The notes: a model not told the origin generated them from the sequence alone. A DNA stretch of 64,000 bases from Malachius bipustulatus (GCA_910589415.1 OU342638.1:37173579-37237578), one strand, 5' to 3'. Positions 1 to 11,822 are shown, numbered from the stretch's first letter. Numbers and translations are program-made.

Positions 1-3000
1 AAAATCAAGATCAAGAGACGCCCGAATTCAAACCCGGAACCGTTGAACCGATTGAACTTATCCAGATCGAACCGACGATTGGGATTCCCCTGTAAAAGAC
101 AGGCGACCATGAAAAGTACCGTTCGACCCATGACGACCGGCTGGACCAAGAAGAACGAAGATTTGAGAAGCAAGGTTAGGATTTGTTGCCTCTCAAAGAC
201 GTAAAAATCTTAACTATTTTTTGTTAGTACTGGAACAGCCTCTATTTTTCCCCCCAAGCGCTTAAGAGGAAGCACGGGGATTTACCTATAAAAATGCTCC
301 ATCTAGCGAAGATATTACCCCCGTATGGGCAGCAAAAATATGATCGACACAATACGACTCCTTCCAACAGTAGTCATACGTTGTCGTCTCTAGGCGACCG
401 ACCCAGATCTGTGTTGACGGTTAAATCGAGCTGTCATTCAGGTAATGATATTTTTCTTTTTTCTTCTTCTTCTTCTACTTTAACGGCCATTAATCAAATA
501 AATGGATTCTTCTAACCTAAACTAATTGTAGCATGCCAGTGTCGTTTACTGGTTCAGAATGTTACCCCGACCAGCTTGAGCGCCTCCAGCCGTTGCCGGA
601 TCCACTGGATGCGGGCGAAAAGTCAGCAGATGTCAAACCGAGGACGATCGATCAACTATTTAGACATCCTGGACGATATTTCGCCGCGAGACGTGACCCC
701 GTTCCAGGCCGAGTATCCCCGGAAGGATAACTTGCGACTCTCCTTATCGTCGCCCTTCAGGAAGGTCTTCTTCTTTTTATAATTTTAGTCGCCTTGGCAC
801 TCTCGTGCATTGCTTTGTTAATAATAACGTTCTGAATTTGATAGGTGCAGGATACTTATTTATATAATCTGCTCTACGCCAAGAAGAAAGAGAATTTTGC
901 CTGGGATTCCCTTCTTAAACCGGCTCAGAAATGTACGAGAAAGAACTGTAAGGGTATCGCTGGTAAATCGCAGCAGGATAGGAAAGTTCCAAAATCTAAA
1001 AAGGAATCCTCTCGACATCGAACGATTCTAGAAGAAGAGGTCAGGGAAGAACCCGGGAACTCCCGGGAGTCTTTTCTACCCGCCGAAGACCAGCACTGGA
1101 TAATAAAGCGTCTGCTCCCCTACATGCACGATCCCCAGCAACATTTCTACAGGTGAACCGATCGATCTAACTAGACGTACCTTCTTCTCTAAAGCGATTG
1201 TCTGATTTCAGTACCGTGACCGTGCTGCCGGTGAAAGTGTTCTACGACAATTACCCCTCTCTCCGGGGAATCCGGGACGTCCAGGTTTTGAATTCGACCA
1301 TTTTTGAGCGTCAGCAACCCGATCGAGTTGGGGATTCTTTGAAGGGTAATAATAGCTTCGAGATAAGGGGGAATCCCGCATCGCCGGCGACTTGTCGAAA
1401 CGAAACCGGAAAGGAATCCACTGATACTGTCATTCAGGAAGGCGGAGAAAAAGGTACTGAGGCAGTAGAGAGTTTTGACAGTCCACTTTGAACAATTATC
1501 ATCAAATGACAGCCGAACTAATTTATCTCGATCAACTGATTGCAGTTCCTCGCGTCCCGTGCATTTTCATCGACCCGAAACCTGCCCGTCGTCCCTTCAT
1601 CACCGGTCTTAGGAAAACGAGCAAGAACCAGTTGTCGTCGACCTCCCAGCCCGAGACCACCTTCCTCTTCCAGAAAGAGACCTCCCGTAAACGGCCCCCG
1701 CTCACCGAACCGGATCAAAGGTCAGGGGAGAAAAAAGCCGGTGGTGGTAAATCTGTCAGGCAGCGATTCATCAGTCGCATTGCCAATAACGAAAAACCCC
1801 AGAAACAGTTGGTAAGTATCAGACAGAGCTGTCGTTTATGTCACATAGTTGAACCAGGCCTCTCCGGGGGTCCAGTTATCCCCCAAGGTGGACCCGTCGC
1901 TTCCTCAAGTAGTCACGGTGTTCAGTAAAAAGGGGATCGAATCCCCCAAATCTGCCAGGGTGTCCGGTAATAAAAATCAAACCGGCAGCAAGATCCTTCT
2001 GACTAAAAGTAAGTTGTTCACTTCTTCGTTAACCTGTTTGATTAGATAATGATCGTAGAGCCCCATTTCAACGAGGGGGCCCGTCGGGGATTCCCGACGG
2101 AAGAGTTGAGTTCCCTGCGCACCCGTAATCACCTGATCCAGGAGAACATCGAACGGGCGGTCCAGGTGATCGAGGCCAAGATGATCGACGTGCTGTCGGG
2201 CACGGGAGTCTCTGACAGCGCGGACGCCTTCAATACCATGGAGAGGGAAATCTCTCAGGTCTTGAGTATGGTCAAGGGGGCCAAGCAGTCTAACAAAGGT
2301 AAGATATTGGGATTGTTTTCTTTTTTTCCAATGTTTCAATAATTCACTTCATTAGTCACTGCACTAATTATGCTGAATGCAGCTTCTTATAATATATCAG
2401 AACAGAATGTCAGTCCTATAGATGTCATTTGTCAACCTATCTTTCAGAATCATCTGGACAAGCAGCTGGCTAAGTGCAAAAGGGTCGTAAGCCATAAAGC
2501 AGTGTTGTCAGATTCACTGATTTTAGACTTATCTTACTGAATGTGGATTTTTTAAAATGCATTACCTGAGCTTGTCAAAATTATTTCTTGAATTTGACAT
2601 GTTTTTTATAACCTCGCATTTCAAAATCTTTTGTCTTGTTTCTCCTAACAATATTCAGAGGTGCTAAAGTTTAATAATACTTAATTGATTATTTAGAGCG
2701 GAGTAATGAAACCAATCAAACGCTTCAGCTAGTACCGGAGAAAGATCAACCGATGCAGGAAAAAAAACCGAAACTGCCAAAACCACAAGAGCCTCAGCCC
2801 GCGCCCCTTAAAGTACAAACGAAGAGGCTCTCGAGGAAATCGAAACCCTCTGACCTTCAGAGAAAACCCAAACCCGTCCGGGCCGTCTCGAAAATCGATT
2901 CGGGACGGAATAAATTCCCCGAGGTTACTTCCACGTCCACCGAGGAAAAATTCACAGTGACAATGTCCTTGGAGCCCCCAAGGAGAGGAAAAAAAGCCAC

Positions 3001-4546
3001 CCCTAGACCGACTGAGGATGCCACATCGAACGTCGTTAGTAACTTGGAGACGATCCAGCAGAATTTGATGGAAAATCTCAAACAACGACTAGAACAACCA
3101 GAAGCAGGTCTGAGTGAATCGTTTGAGAAACAAGTGGATGAGGTGAGCGAGTTTCGATCGGAGAGGTTAAAATATAAGTAGTAACGAATCGCTGCAGGTC
3201 ATGGCGAAAGTGGATAATATTTGTACCCGATTCGGTGGTAACGAATCGTGCAATTCTGGATCCACAGATGAAGTGAAGAGCGAAGTGTTCTTGACGCCGT
3301 TCATGTCGGCTTTAAAGACTCTTCGTTCTCGTTCACCCGAGCCGGGTGCAACAAACGAAGATGAGCTGTCGAGAAAAATCCCGGAAGACGTTAAAATGAC
3401 GCCCAGTTATTACAATATCATCAACTTTTTAGGTGAATTCTCTTCTTCTTTTTATTTTCTTGTCCTTTTAATCGGTCGTGTTGTCACAATTTCTCGCAGA
3501 TACTTTGAATTCAATTGAAGAAGAAATCCCTCAAACGATTTACTTGCCTCCTCGGACGGTGCACGAGGCGAGAGTAGAAGAAACGGCCGCCATTTTCCAA
3601 CAAATTGTAATTACGTGCGATGTCAAAATGGAGGATGTCAAGGTCATAATTAACGAGCAGGGCGATTGTAAGACCTGTCGCGATTGCGGTGAGTACTTTA
3701 TCCAAGCAAATCGAAAAAGATTACGTTACTATTTTTGTTAGAATCTGGTGATTTTATAGCTCTGTTGCTTCTTGGCCTATTTACACGATATCCGGGTATA
3801 ATCGATTTTATATTAATGTTACAGGGACCAATAACCTTCCAGGTTCCGGTGACGGAAGCGAGAACGAACAGGACACCACCCTACAAAAGAAGAAGAAGCA
3901 CAAATTCAAGGGGAACTACAACCCGGTGACGATATCGCAGGTCGAAATGTCTCTCGGAGCCGGATCGAAAAGTCGAATCAGAGTAACTTGCAAGGACTCG
4001 ACATCGAACACCGATCTGCTGCGTCCCTTGAAAGAGGTCCTGAAGATGTTCGAGTTGGAAACGTGTTGCCTGTATCCCGTCCACGACGATCAGAGCTGCA
4101 GGAAGAGGTACCTGATGGATTCGAGCCTGGAGAACAAGAGCCCGTTTATCCGGAGAGGCGAGACGAAAAGAGAAGACGAGCCGGCGGCGGACGACGGGAG
4201 CAGCGAGATTACGCTCGAGAGCAGCTCTCCTGGGGCGAGTCAGAGTGAGTTATCGATCGAGTATAATAATCCGGACGCTGCTGCAGAAATCAAGCCGGAC
4301 GCTGCTGCAGAAATCAAGCCGGAAACCGGGGAGTCGGATGAAGTCGAATCGCCCGAGTCACCAGTCGTTTCCGGGAACGGTGACGAATTGGACTTGGAAG
4401 TTGATGGGATCATCGGTGACGTGATCGAGAAACTGAAGGGCGACGAGACTATTTCGGTTGGTAACCATGACAACTTGTTGAAGTCGTTTTACACGGTACT
4501 GTTCACGGTTATGTTCAGCGCTTTGGTCTTTGATTACTCTTGTTGA
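1..4546 (+). CDS. Large disordered protein, 3' part of a 12-exon (visible) gene, unrecognised
   Basis: I do not recognise the family. Exons join in phase: 1-174, 267-441, 532-764, 845-1152, 1212-1453, 1546-1811, about 1849-2008, 2059-2298, 2697-3142, 3198-3432, 3500-3688, 3825-4546, giving about 1129 residues with the 5' end outside the window. The protein is rich in Lys, Glu, Ser and Pro and looks mostly disordered. Folded-looking patches are the exon from 845 (VQDTYLYNLLYAKKK, ending in HWIIKRLLPYMHDP), the exon from 1212 (TVLPVKVFYDNYPSLRG), a helical stretch from 2100 (RTRNHLIQENIERAVQVIEA), and a cysteine cluster CKTCRDC near 3670. The last exon carries an 8-residue tandem repeat and ends in a hydrophobic stretch that could be a tail anchor. 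Three in-frame acceptors (1849, 1858, 1876) are possible for exon 7; the first would make a 37-base intron. The donor at 765 is weak. A centrosomal or chromatin scaffold would fit, but nothing proves it. Confidence 0.7.
4271..4318 (+). repeat. 24-base tandem repeat, two copies, in coding sequence
   Basis: Two identical 24-base units lie back to back at 4271-4294 and 4295-4318 and encode PDAAAEIK twice. The repeat keeps the reading frame of the last exon of the unrecognised gene, so it is a length-variable site of the protein. Confidence 0.9.
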
Positions 4547-4728
4547 TATTTCTCGAGAAGTGAGCTTATTTTGATACATAAAAATTCCTGTTCATCTTTT
4601 ATTAGTGTTTTTATTATTATTTATAAAATAAACAAATATAAAAATATTCATAGCACAATAATAGATATTATGTATAATAAAATGTATAAAAAGAGGACGG
4701 AACTGGAACTAATCGACTATCAGCGGGT

Positions 4729-4890
4729 ATTATAAAGGCTCATTAAGTTAACGGGCTGATTTCTGTGGCCATTTCTGAAGAAGGTATCGAGTCTAAGTGG
4801 AAATTTTTTGTGGAAAAGTCATTTGACGTCGATATTACCTTCAAAAACGAGCACAGAAATCTGCCCGTTAGCCTAACGAGCCTTTATAAT
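4729..4890. mobile_element. MITE family A, copy 1 (162 bases, long terminal inverted repeats)
   Basis: The left end (ATTATAAAGGCTC, then TTAACGGGC) and the right end (GCCCGTTAG, then GAGCCTTTATAAT) are inverted copies for about 38 bases with few mismatches. The inner part holds TTTGACGTCGATATTA. A diverged second copy lies near 11628-11822. There is no coding capacity, so this is a non-autonomous DNA transposon. The palindrome absorbs the flanks, so the target duplication cannot be set. It sits in the convergent gap between the unrecognised gene and the pasiflora-like gene. Confidence 0.75.
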
Positions 4891-5375
4891 CTTGGCTGTT
4901 AGAGGTTATAATATAATAATAAAACAATACATAACCTATTAAATAATACTTAAAATAGAACACTACTCGGTGTTGATGATAAAAAAGTTAGGTTGGAAGT
5001 GCGTTATTCTTAAACTAGATCATAATCTATTTTATAGTAATTTGTATAAAGTCGCCCAAACTACAAAAACTTGTTCCTATGTACCGCTGACTTCATCTGA
5101 TAAAAATGTACGAAGGATTTAGAATAATTCGTTTCTCTCAAATAAATTAGGTTATGTTGCTTGGGCACACTCAGTTCCATAAAAATATGTATAAAAAGTT
5201 AATTCTAGGCACTCTTTAATTAAAATACAAATATGACAAGGCGCTCTATACTCGCTACTTGTCAATGTCACATTTAGAAATGTCATATTTTCAAATATCA
5301 ATATAATAAAACGTAAAAAAAACAACAGCTCGTCGTGGAGATTCACCCAACAAACTATGGACGGATTGATTGATT

Positions 5376-5537
5376 TCAAGATCGCACGGACGCCGTCGTG
5401 ACGTCCGTCGCGAACGAGACCGAGTGGCTCGGGCCGCCGTGATCGGTCGAGCCGAGCGTGGCCAGGGCCTCGATGTCGGACGCCGTCGTGTCGTGCCTTA
5501 ACGCGCCGTCCAGGCGGCCGGCATCGTCGACACGGTA
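5376..5537 (-). other. Alternative last-exon frame of the pasiflora-like gene (possible isoform)
   Basis: If the intron ended at the CAG at 5540-5538 rather than at 5612, exon 4 would join in phase 0 to a different frame, open for 53 codons (YRVDDAGRLDGALRHD... ASDIEALATLGSTDHG) and stopping at 5376. The stretch is much richer in GC than its surroundings and has no stop in this frame. Whether it is used cannot be told from sequence alone. Confidence 0.35.
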
Positions 5538-6954
5538 CTGTGGGGCGTCGTCGGACGGGACCCGGCCACCGACGGGACTGTCGAAGCGTTCAGGGACTGC
5601 ATGGTGCCCATCTGGAACATGCCACAAGTGGATTCAATAAAAGAGACGGAAAATGAAAAAATAATTGATACATCCATAATAATAATAATAATACAAGCAA
5701 TTGATACTTTTAGAGTGAGTGAGTTGATTTGTTGTTACAATCACATGATGAAAACACAAATTTCTTACCGGTCCGGTAGGAAATCCGTTCGAAAGTCTTA
5801 ATGGGGGTGCGTGTAAAAAATGAACGAAATGATTTCTGAATGAGAGAGTGGGTTTGATTGATTATAACTCGGTCCAAATTTTGGGAAATGAGTTGTGAAT
5901 TCACTAAATTGTCAGATTCATAGCAATAGAACCAACAAGGACATGTGCAATGTTGTCTTACTTTTGTCATACATCAAGTTACAAATGAGCCATGTCCAAA
6001 TCGTCTAGTTTCAAGGTTACATAAAAATTTTCCCGAAATTCGGAGCGAGTTATAAATCCGCCAGAGCCAAGTTTCTACATCTCTATGTTCTATGAGACTC
6101 ACCCTCAAATGCGCTAAATCCTCCAGTCGGGTCAGATCTTTCAGTTCCAGATAGAGCGAGTACACCAGCACCCAGCCGTAGACGCTCACGATCAGAAAAA
6201 TCGTCCACAGGAGGCACATCATTATGTTGTAGGCGAAAATCATGTCGTTTACAATCGAGAAAAACAAATAAGCGAGCAACCTGAATATGGTGAAGACGCC
6301 GAAGACTATAAGCCAGGGAACCATCTTCTTCTCGTGTTCCTGCAAATTTTACAGTTACCATTAAATCCGTCCTTCGCACGTAAAACCGTTTTTACCTTCC
6401 GGAGCGAGACAATCAATATGATACTCGTCACAAAGACTGCCAGGGCCAGTAGAATCGAGAAGACAGCAAACATTACCAGAGCATTGCGCACTAGAAACAA
6501 ACAAACATAATAACTCATTTTGCTCCTCTCAACTCTCGAGAAAGGACTCGGTTTGGTTGTGACTTACCGTGACGACTTCCAACGTACACAAACTGGTACG
6601 AAATTATGTAATAACCGTAATGGGTGGACCCAGGAACCGCCATGGAGTAACAATACAAATCGAAGGCAGACGTTATTACTGTGAATATCGAGAGCAGCTG
6701 AAACGAATGTAATTTTTATGCTTCTTCAGGGAATGAGCAATCAAAAATCCTCTTACCAGTGTGAATATCGCAACGATCATAGAAGACCTCTGCACGTCCC
6801 ATATGAAGGCTTCATGTAAAATTGGTCTCTGGTACCAGGGCGTTTTCAACGATTTGAGACTTTTGGTGCTCCTCAAATTGGCGCTGCTTCTGGTCGTTAC
6901 GTGGGAGTAAACGGACGGCGTCCCCGTCGTTGGTGATTTCTTGCCGTAATTCAT
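5498..6954 (-). CDS. Pasiflora / fire exit-like four-transmembrane protein
   Basis: Exons 6954-6757, 6697-6568, 6490-6396, 6339-6103 and 5611-5498 join in phase to 257 residues. A cytoplasmic N-terminus rich in Ser, Thr and Lys is followed by four membrane segments: SSMIVAIFTLLLSIFTVITS, ALVMFAVFSILLALAVFV, WLIVFGVFTIFRLLAYLFF and MCLLWTIFLIVSVYGWVLVY. A charged turn (ELKDLTRLEDL) and a short Ser/Pro tail end it. Length and layout match the insect DUF4728 group (pasiflora1, pasiflora2, fire exit), tetraspan proteins needed for septate junctions and epithelial or glial barriers; the name is by overall resemblance, not a fixed motif. The start is the first ATG in a 66-codon exon with a normal donor. 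A second acceptor at 5538 would replace the tail with 54 other residues ending at 5376 (see findings). Confidence 0.78.
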
Positions 6955-7635
6955 TTCGTTGTCGATTATTCTCCCTGATTTACTATTATAAATAATACAT
7001 TTTAGACGGTTACGCCTAGTTTTTAGAAATTAGTCTCATTGATGATAAACATTCTATTGCATGACACATTTATTAGTAATTTTTCATTAACTGTCATTAA
7101 TGTCCGTTTTGTTATGAATCGATTGAGGTTACTGAAATGTCAAAAAGTTTAACTCGATACTACGATGGCAGTGCCAGTGACTACTGCTCCATTAATTTTG
7201 GTGATGTTTCAACGAGGTTAGCCGTGTTCAGCAACACAAAATACAGGTTTATTGTTTTAGGCTACCGGGTGAGTTCATCAATAGAAATTGGGGTTTGTGT
7301 GTCTGCGTTTAATAACAATAAGAAATCAGAGCGATCGATACGTTACATTTAACCGAAGTGTTGTCAAAGTATTTTATTTTATGAACGATCGTAGTTCGAA
7401 CGATTAAAAAGAACGTAAGAATCATTGAAAACTTTTTTGAAAGCCTTTTTAAATTTAATAGTGTTATTTATAGTTTACTATTATTATGTACTAAATTTTT
7501 TCTCATATATTTTAATTTTATATGACGAAATTTGAATTACGTTGAACCACAATGCGCATGTCAAGTGATGAACCGCCGGGTACTGGAGACCGGCGTTTCT
7601 TCGACACTCAGAGTGCACTATGGACGTCGCACATC

Positions 7636-8391
7636 TAGGGTACCTGTATTACCGACACTGACGCTTACTAGGGTAGCGCATTCAAAAACGTCAAATTTTA
7701 TAAGTTAACAAATCTTCACACCATTTATTTGTTAAGAAATTTTTGCTGGGTTAGAGGATGTTCTAACAATAAAAAGAGGACGTTCTACTTGTTCGTTTGT
7801 TAAAGGGAACTTTCTTAATATTTTAAATTGTTTATATGTAGTTCTCTTATCAATTACCTGTTACTGGGATTTTATGGACAAAAAATGCACCCAACCCCAT
7901 CAGCAGACAGTTATGATTGCAGGAAATATAAGGAGCTCAGAATTTCCGTATTCCTGGAAGTTATTCTGGAATATGTTTTATTACCTATTCTTTATCTTCA
8001 ATAGTATTAGAGGGCCTTATAGTGGTACTAAGATCACACTGCCGTTCGTGTGTCCACCAAGACGCTTTTTCTCAGTAACTACGTTAGAATTATCGAGTTA
8101 AAAATTATACCCAATACTACTGTCTAGAGCTTCGTAATCGTAATTCCTATAAACCCGTAATATGTTTTCAATACCCACTGAAAGAGGATTCCTCGATTTC
8201 TGTTCGTGTTATTATTTTGTTTAATTTTCCAAACTTCGCTTTTTTCCACTTGATACCTACGCTTATTGTGACCATACATATGTGCCAAAAATATGACATA
8301 CAGCTGTTCAAACTTAACCGTGTTAAGTAAACGTCAACGAGTGAATGCGCTACCCTAAGTAAGCGTTAGTGTCGGTAATGCAGGTTCCCTA
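7636..8391. mobile_element. Non-autonomous hAT-like transposon, family B copy 1
   Basis: Terminal inverted repeats of about 48 bases begin TAGGGTACCTGTATTACC and end as its inverse at 8391. Flanking octamers are CGCACATC (7628-7635) and GGCACATC (8392-8399), seven of eight matching. An 8-base target duplication and a tip fitting YARNG are hallmarks of the hAT superfamily. The 660 internal bases hold no transposase. Related ends occur at 53493-53556 and 54373-55918. Confidence 0.82.
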
Positions 8392-8669
8392 GGCACATCA
8401 TTGCACAGAGCGTATTATATGCAGAGATATTGGTGTCAAATTCTGTCAGCTTCGCACATGTGACATCACATTCGAGTTGTCGTTCTGTCATTTTATTCGA
8501 TAATTCTTTTTTGACACCATCTTTCATATTATAATAATTATAGAACACGTTTTTCATAAAACTGTTTCCTCTTACAATCAGTTTCAATAAAAAAATCGAA
8601 TCTCATAATTTCAAATTTGATAAAACTTGAATGGAAATTACATTCAGTAAATGAACATCCTTTCGAGTG

Positions 8670-8677
8670 TGACGTCA
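8670..8677. promoter_or_regulatory. CRE palindrome upstream of WARS2
   Basis: Perfect TGACGTCA, 408 bases before the WARS2 ATG, followed closely by ATGCGCAA. One of about eight perfect copies in the window. Confidence 0.4.
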
Positions 8678-9077
8678 TATCATGCGCAATAGTTTACCGG
8701 GTTAGGTGTATCGTGCATAAATTCAGTCAAGTAATAGCAACAATTATCGGGAGCTTGGTAAAAAGCTTCTGTTAGAATTTGCGTCCTCGAGAAATGGCCG
8801 TTGGAAGTTGAAATTTAGCAGTTTTTTTGGTATTAAATATTTATTTCTATTACGGTACAGTAGCCGCAGCCGGTTGCCGTGTTTTTGATTTTTTTAATGT
8901 CATTATTGCTATTATAAACACAGAATATTGTCATTTGTCATTGTCAAATTTTAAATTAGGAATTTTAAGGTTATGATGGTTCGTTAAAATTCAAAATAAA
9001 CAAAATAATAACAAAATTTAATAATAATTACAAACATTTTTATTTATTTGAATGCAGAACTCGCAACCAAAGTGAAA

Positions 9078-10217
9078 ATGCGACCTCAAATAAACCGCGT
9101 AAACTTCTTGAACTTCTTAAAGCAACCTAAACCGCACACCAACACCAACCCCATACCACACCGAAAGCAGCACAGCCCTTCGACGCCCCTTAACCGTAGA
9201 ATCTTCTCAGGAATCCAACCGACCGGCTCGATCCACCTCGGCAACTATCTGGGCGCCATAACGCAATGGCTTCAATACCAAAACAACAACGAAGACACCC
9301 TAATAATGCTCGCCGATCTCCACTCCATAACTCTCCCGCACGACCCTAGAACCCTCCAAAAAAACATCCTCGAAGTCACCGCCACCCTCCTGGCATGCGG
9401 GATCGACCCCGCCAAAGTAACTCTCTTCCAACAATCGACCGTTCCGGCTCATTCCGAGCTCTGCTGGTACCTCAGTTGCATCGCCACGATGGCCCGATTA
9501 GCCCACCTCCCGGCCTACAAGGAGAAATCCGGGACCCTCAAAGACGTCCCTCTGGGTCTGTTCGTTTACCCGGTACTCCAAGCGGCCGACATATTGGCGT
9601 ATAAAAGCACCCACGTCCCGGTCGGGGAGGATCAACTGCAGCACATCCAGTTGACCCAGGAGTTGGCGAGGATGTTCAACAGGAGATTCGGGGCGACTTT
9701 CCCGTCCCCTTCCGCGATCGTTCCGGGGAAAGAAGTAGCGCGATTGAAGAGTCTGAGGAACCCCGAGAAGAAGATGTCGAAGTCCGATCAAGACGTCCGG
9801 AGCCGTATCAGTTTAACCGATTCGGACGACGAGATCGTCTCGAAGATCCGGAAAGCGGTCACCGATTGCAGGTCGGAGGTCGGTTTCGATCCGATCGCTC
9901 GAGCTGGGGTATCGAATCTAATCACGATGCACAGCTTCATCTCGGGGAAGTCCGTCGAGGAGATATGCGAGGAGACGATCGGAGTCGATACGGGGGAGTA
10001 TAAAAAAGTCGTGTCGGATGTGATAGTCGGGTTCGTTAAACCGATTCGGGAAGAAATCGAGAGGTTGTTGAAGAGTAAGGATCACTTGACGAGGACGCTC
10101 GAGGGTGGCGGTAGCAGGGCGAGCGAGTTGTCAGAACGGACGTTGGAGGAAGTGCGCTCGAAGCTGGGATTGAGAGTTGTTAGAGGGGACGTTGTTAAAT
10201 TAAAATCGGCTCGATGA
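9078..10217 (+). CDS. WARS2: Tryptophanyl-tRNA synthetase, mitochondrial
   Basis: A single uninterrupted frame of 379 residues encodes a class I aminoacyl-tRNA synthetase that charges mitochondrial tRNA-Trp. The ATP-binding signature appears as GIQPTGSIHLGNYLGA (HIGH-type motif within HLGN), followed by the bacterial-type core (ADLHSITLPHDPR, AYKSTHVPVGEDQ) and the second signature KMSKS. A basic N-terminus of about 45 residues, rich in Asn, Pro and His, fits a matrix-targeting peptide. I chose the ATG at 9078; the frame is open upstream without another ATG. Length agrees with animal WARS2 (about 360). The cytosolic enzyme is longer and has a different core, so it is excluded. There are no introns, unlike most neighbours. 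The nearest upstream signal is the CRE at 8670. Confidence 0.95.
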   Translation: MRPQINRVNFLNFLKQPKPHTNTNPIPHRKQHSPSTPLNRRIFSGIQPTGSIHLGNYLGAITQWLQYQNNNEDTLIMLADLHSITLPHDPRTLQKNILEVTATLLACGIDPAKVTLFQQSTVPAHSELCWYLSCIATMARLAHLPAYKEKSGTLKDVPLGLFVYPVLQAADILAYKSTHVPVGEDQLQHIQLTQELARMFNRRFGATFPSPSAIVPGKEVARLKSLRNPEKKMSKSDQDVRSRISLTDSDDEIVSKIRKAVTDCRSEVGFDPIARAGVSNLITMHSFISGKSVEEICEETIGVDTGEYKKVVSDVIVGFVKPIREEIERLLKSKDHLTRTLEGGGSRASELSERTLEEVRSKLGLRVVRGDVVKLKSAR

Positions 10218-11627
10218 TTTATTTTTTTTATTGTATTTTTTGACAACATAGGATTTATGTTATAGGTACTTTTGAAATATATATACAAATATTGTATTAC
10301 ATTCAGTTTTTTTTTTAAATTTTATTTTATTAAAATCATGCATGTCAAACTTTTATTATCATCATCATTATCATCTTAATTAAAACCAAACGATCGTTAA
10401 AATATTAAATTTTCACTCGCTTCGGCGTCGCTTGGACACAGTTAGTAGTAAGTCCCAGACGACAAGCCGAGACTGCCGATTTAAAAAATATATCTTTTGA
10501 TTTGAGTTTGCGTTGGATTGTCGATTTAAAAAAATACAATCTGACATGCACTCATTGTTTCTTTCCATCCATAATTCTATACATTTATAATATTTTTATT
10601 TACATTATTGGTCTCGACCCTTACTCTGTAATATTTACAATATTTATAACCCTAAAATTAATACAGTAACTTAGAGATCTATCGACGGGTGCTGCAGCAG
10701 ACACCCACACTGGCTCGATACTAAAATCACCATCCCCTCTCTCTTGCACCACTCATTCCCACTCACTCCCTCTCTTCTCACTCTCTCTCTCTCTCTCTCT
10801 ATCACAGACATCATTTGCACGGATATTTACAAAGACTCACTCGTCCACAAAGTAAAAAAATATACAAAGGAGATGAAGAACAAAACAACAAGGATCAATT
10901 AATTAATTAATTAATTAATCGGTGTAAAATACTAGTTGGTGCTGGTGACGTGCAAAAAATTAATCCTTCAGGGTGCCGTTAAATAATTAACTTAAACCTA
11001 AACGATTTGTACAGGTAGGTACAGTGATTAAATTATCGTTACTTAATTGGATTCGTCAATAAATCAAGACGTCCCAGTTCTAGTTCTAGTCCCTTCTCGC
11101 TAGTATCATTTTTATCTCCGACTCTTCTCTCTTCCTCAATTACTATTATTATTATTATTATTAAATAAAATCTCAAAACAATGTAACAAAATTAAATATT
11201 TCCATTTTTCAACAAATCCGACCACGACGGCGACAATCTAAAATTAAAACGAGAGATAGCGTTAAATAAAATAAATCTACTTCTGTCAATTTTCTTTCTT
11301 TCATTTTTTTTTCTTTTTCTTTAAACAGTCTTCATAACATTAAGTTTTATAAAGAGTACACTTAACATTTACTAAAGATAAGATCGTTCATTGTCTGTCA
11401 TATTATTAATCCCTTCCTTCATTTATTATAATTCATATTAGGGCTCTGCTGGTGACTTTGAAATTTGAAAGAATTTTCCACCATGGAGATGACCGTAAAC
11501 TGATTAGAACCTGGTGGAAACTGGAAAGATCACTTTTTCGTCAATGTTTGGTTATTTCCCCAAAAGTTGCAAGAAAATTTGACAGATTATTATTAATCCC
11601 TTCCTTCATTTATTATACTAATTAATG

Positions 11628-11822
11628 ACTCATGAAGTTAACGGGCAGATTTCTGTGGCCATTTCTGAAGAAGGTATCGAGTCCAAGTGGAATTTTTTTA
11701 AATTTAACTATTCTTGAAATGAAAGTGATTACAAAAATGTCAATAAAAGTCATTTGACGTCGATATTAGCTTCAAAAACGAGCACGAAAATCTGCCCGTT
11801 AGCCTAATGAGCGTTTATAATA
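11628..11822. mobile_element. MITE family A, copy 2
   Basis: It shares TTAACGGGCAGATTTCTGTG, the following GCCATTTCTGAAGAAGGT block and the right end (AAATCTGCCCGTTAG) with the copy at 4729. It has about 40 extra inner bases (or copy 1 lost them) and more diverged tips, so the ends are approximate. Two matching copies in 64 kb show a dispersed family. Confidence 0.75.

Larger units (their letters stand above)
6955..9077. other. Intergenic, promoters of pasiflora-like gene and WARS2, holding a hAT-like element
   Basis: No believable gene is seen. The stretch lies head to head between the pasiflora-like gene and the tryptophanyl-tRNA synthetase gene. It holds the 756-base hAT-like element at 7636-8391, a perfect CRE palindrome at 8670-8677 followed by ATGCGCAA, and otherwise AT-rich DNA. 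Short open frames here (for example 7874-8101) have no conserved look. Confidence 0.7.

Noticed and set aside
2446..2488. Small exon-like piece (CAG/AATCATCTGGACAAG...) in the unrecognised gene
   Set aside because: Its phase does not fit the phase-1 donor at 2299; skipping it joins 2298 to 2697 cleanly.
7874..8101. 75-codon frame within the hAT-like element
   Set aside because: No transposase similarity; chance frame.
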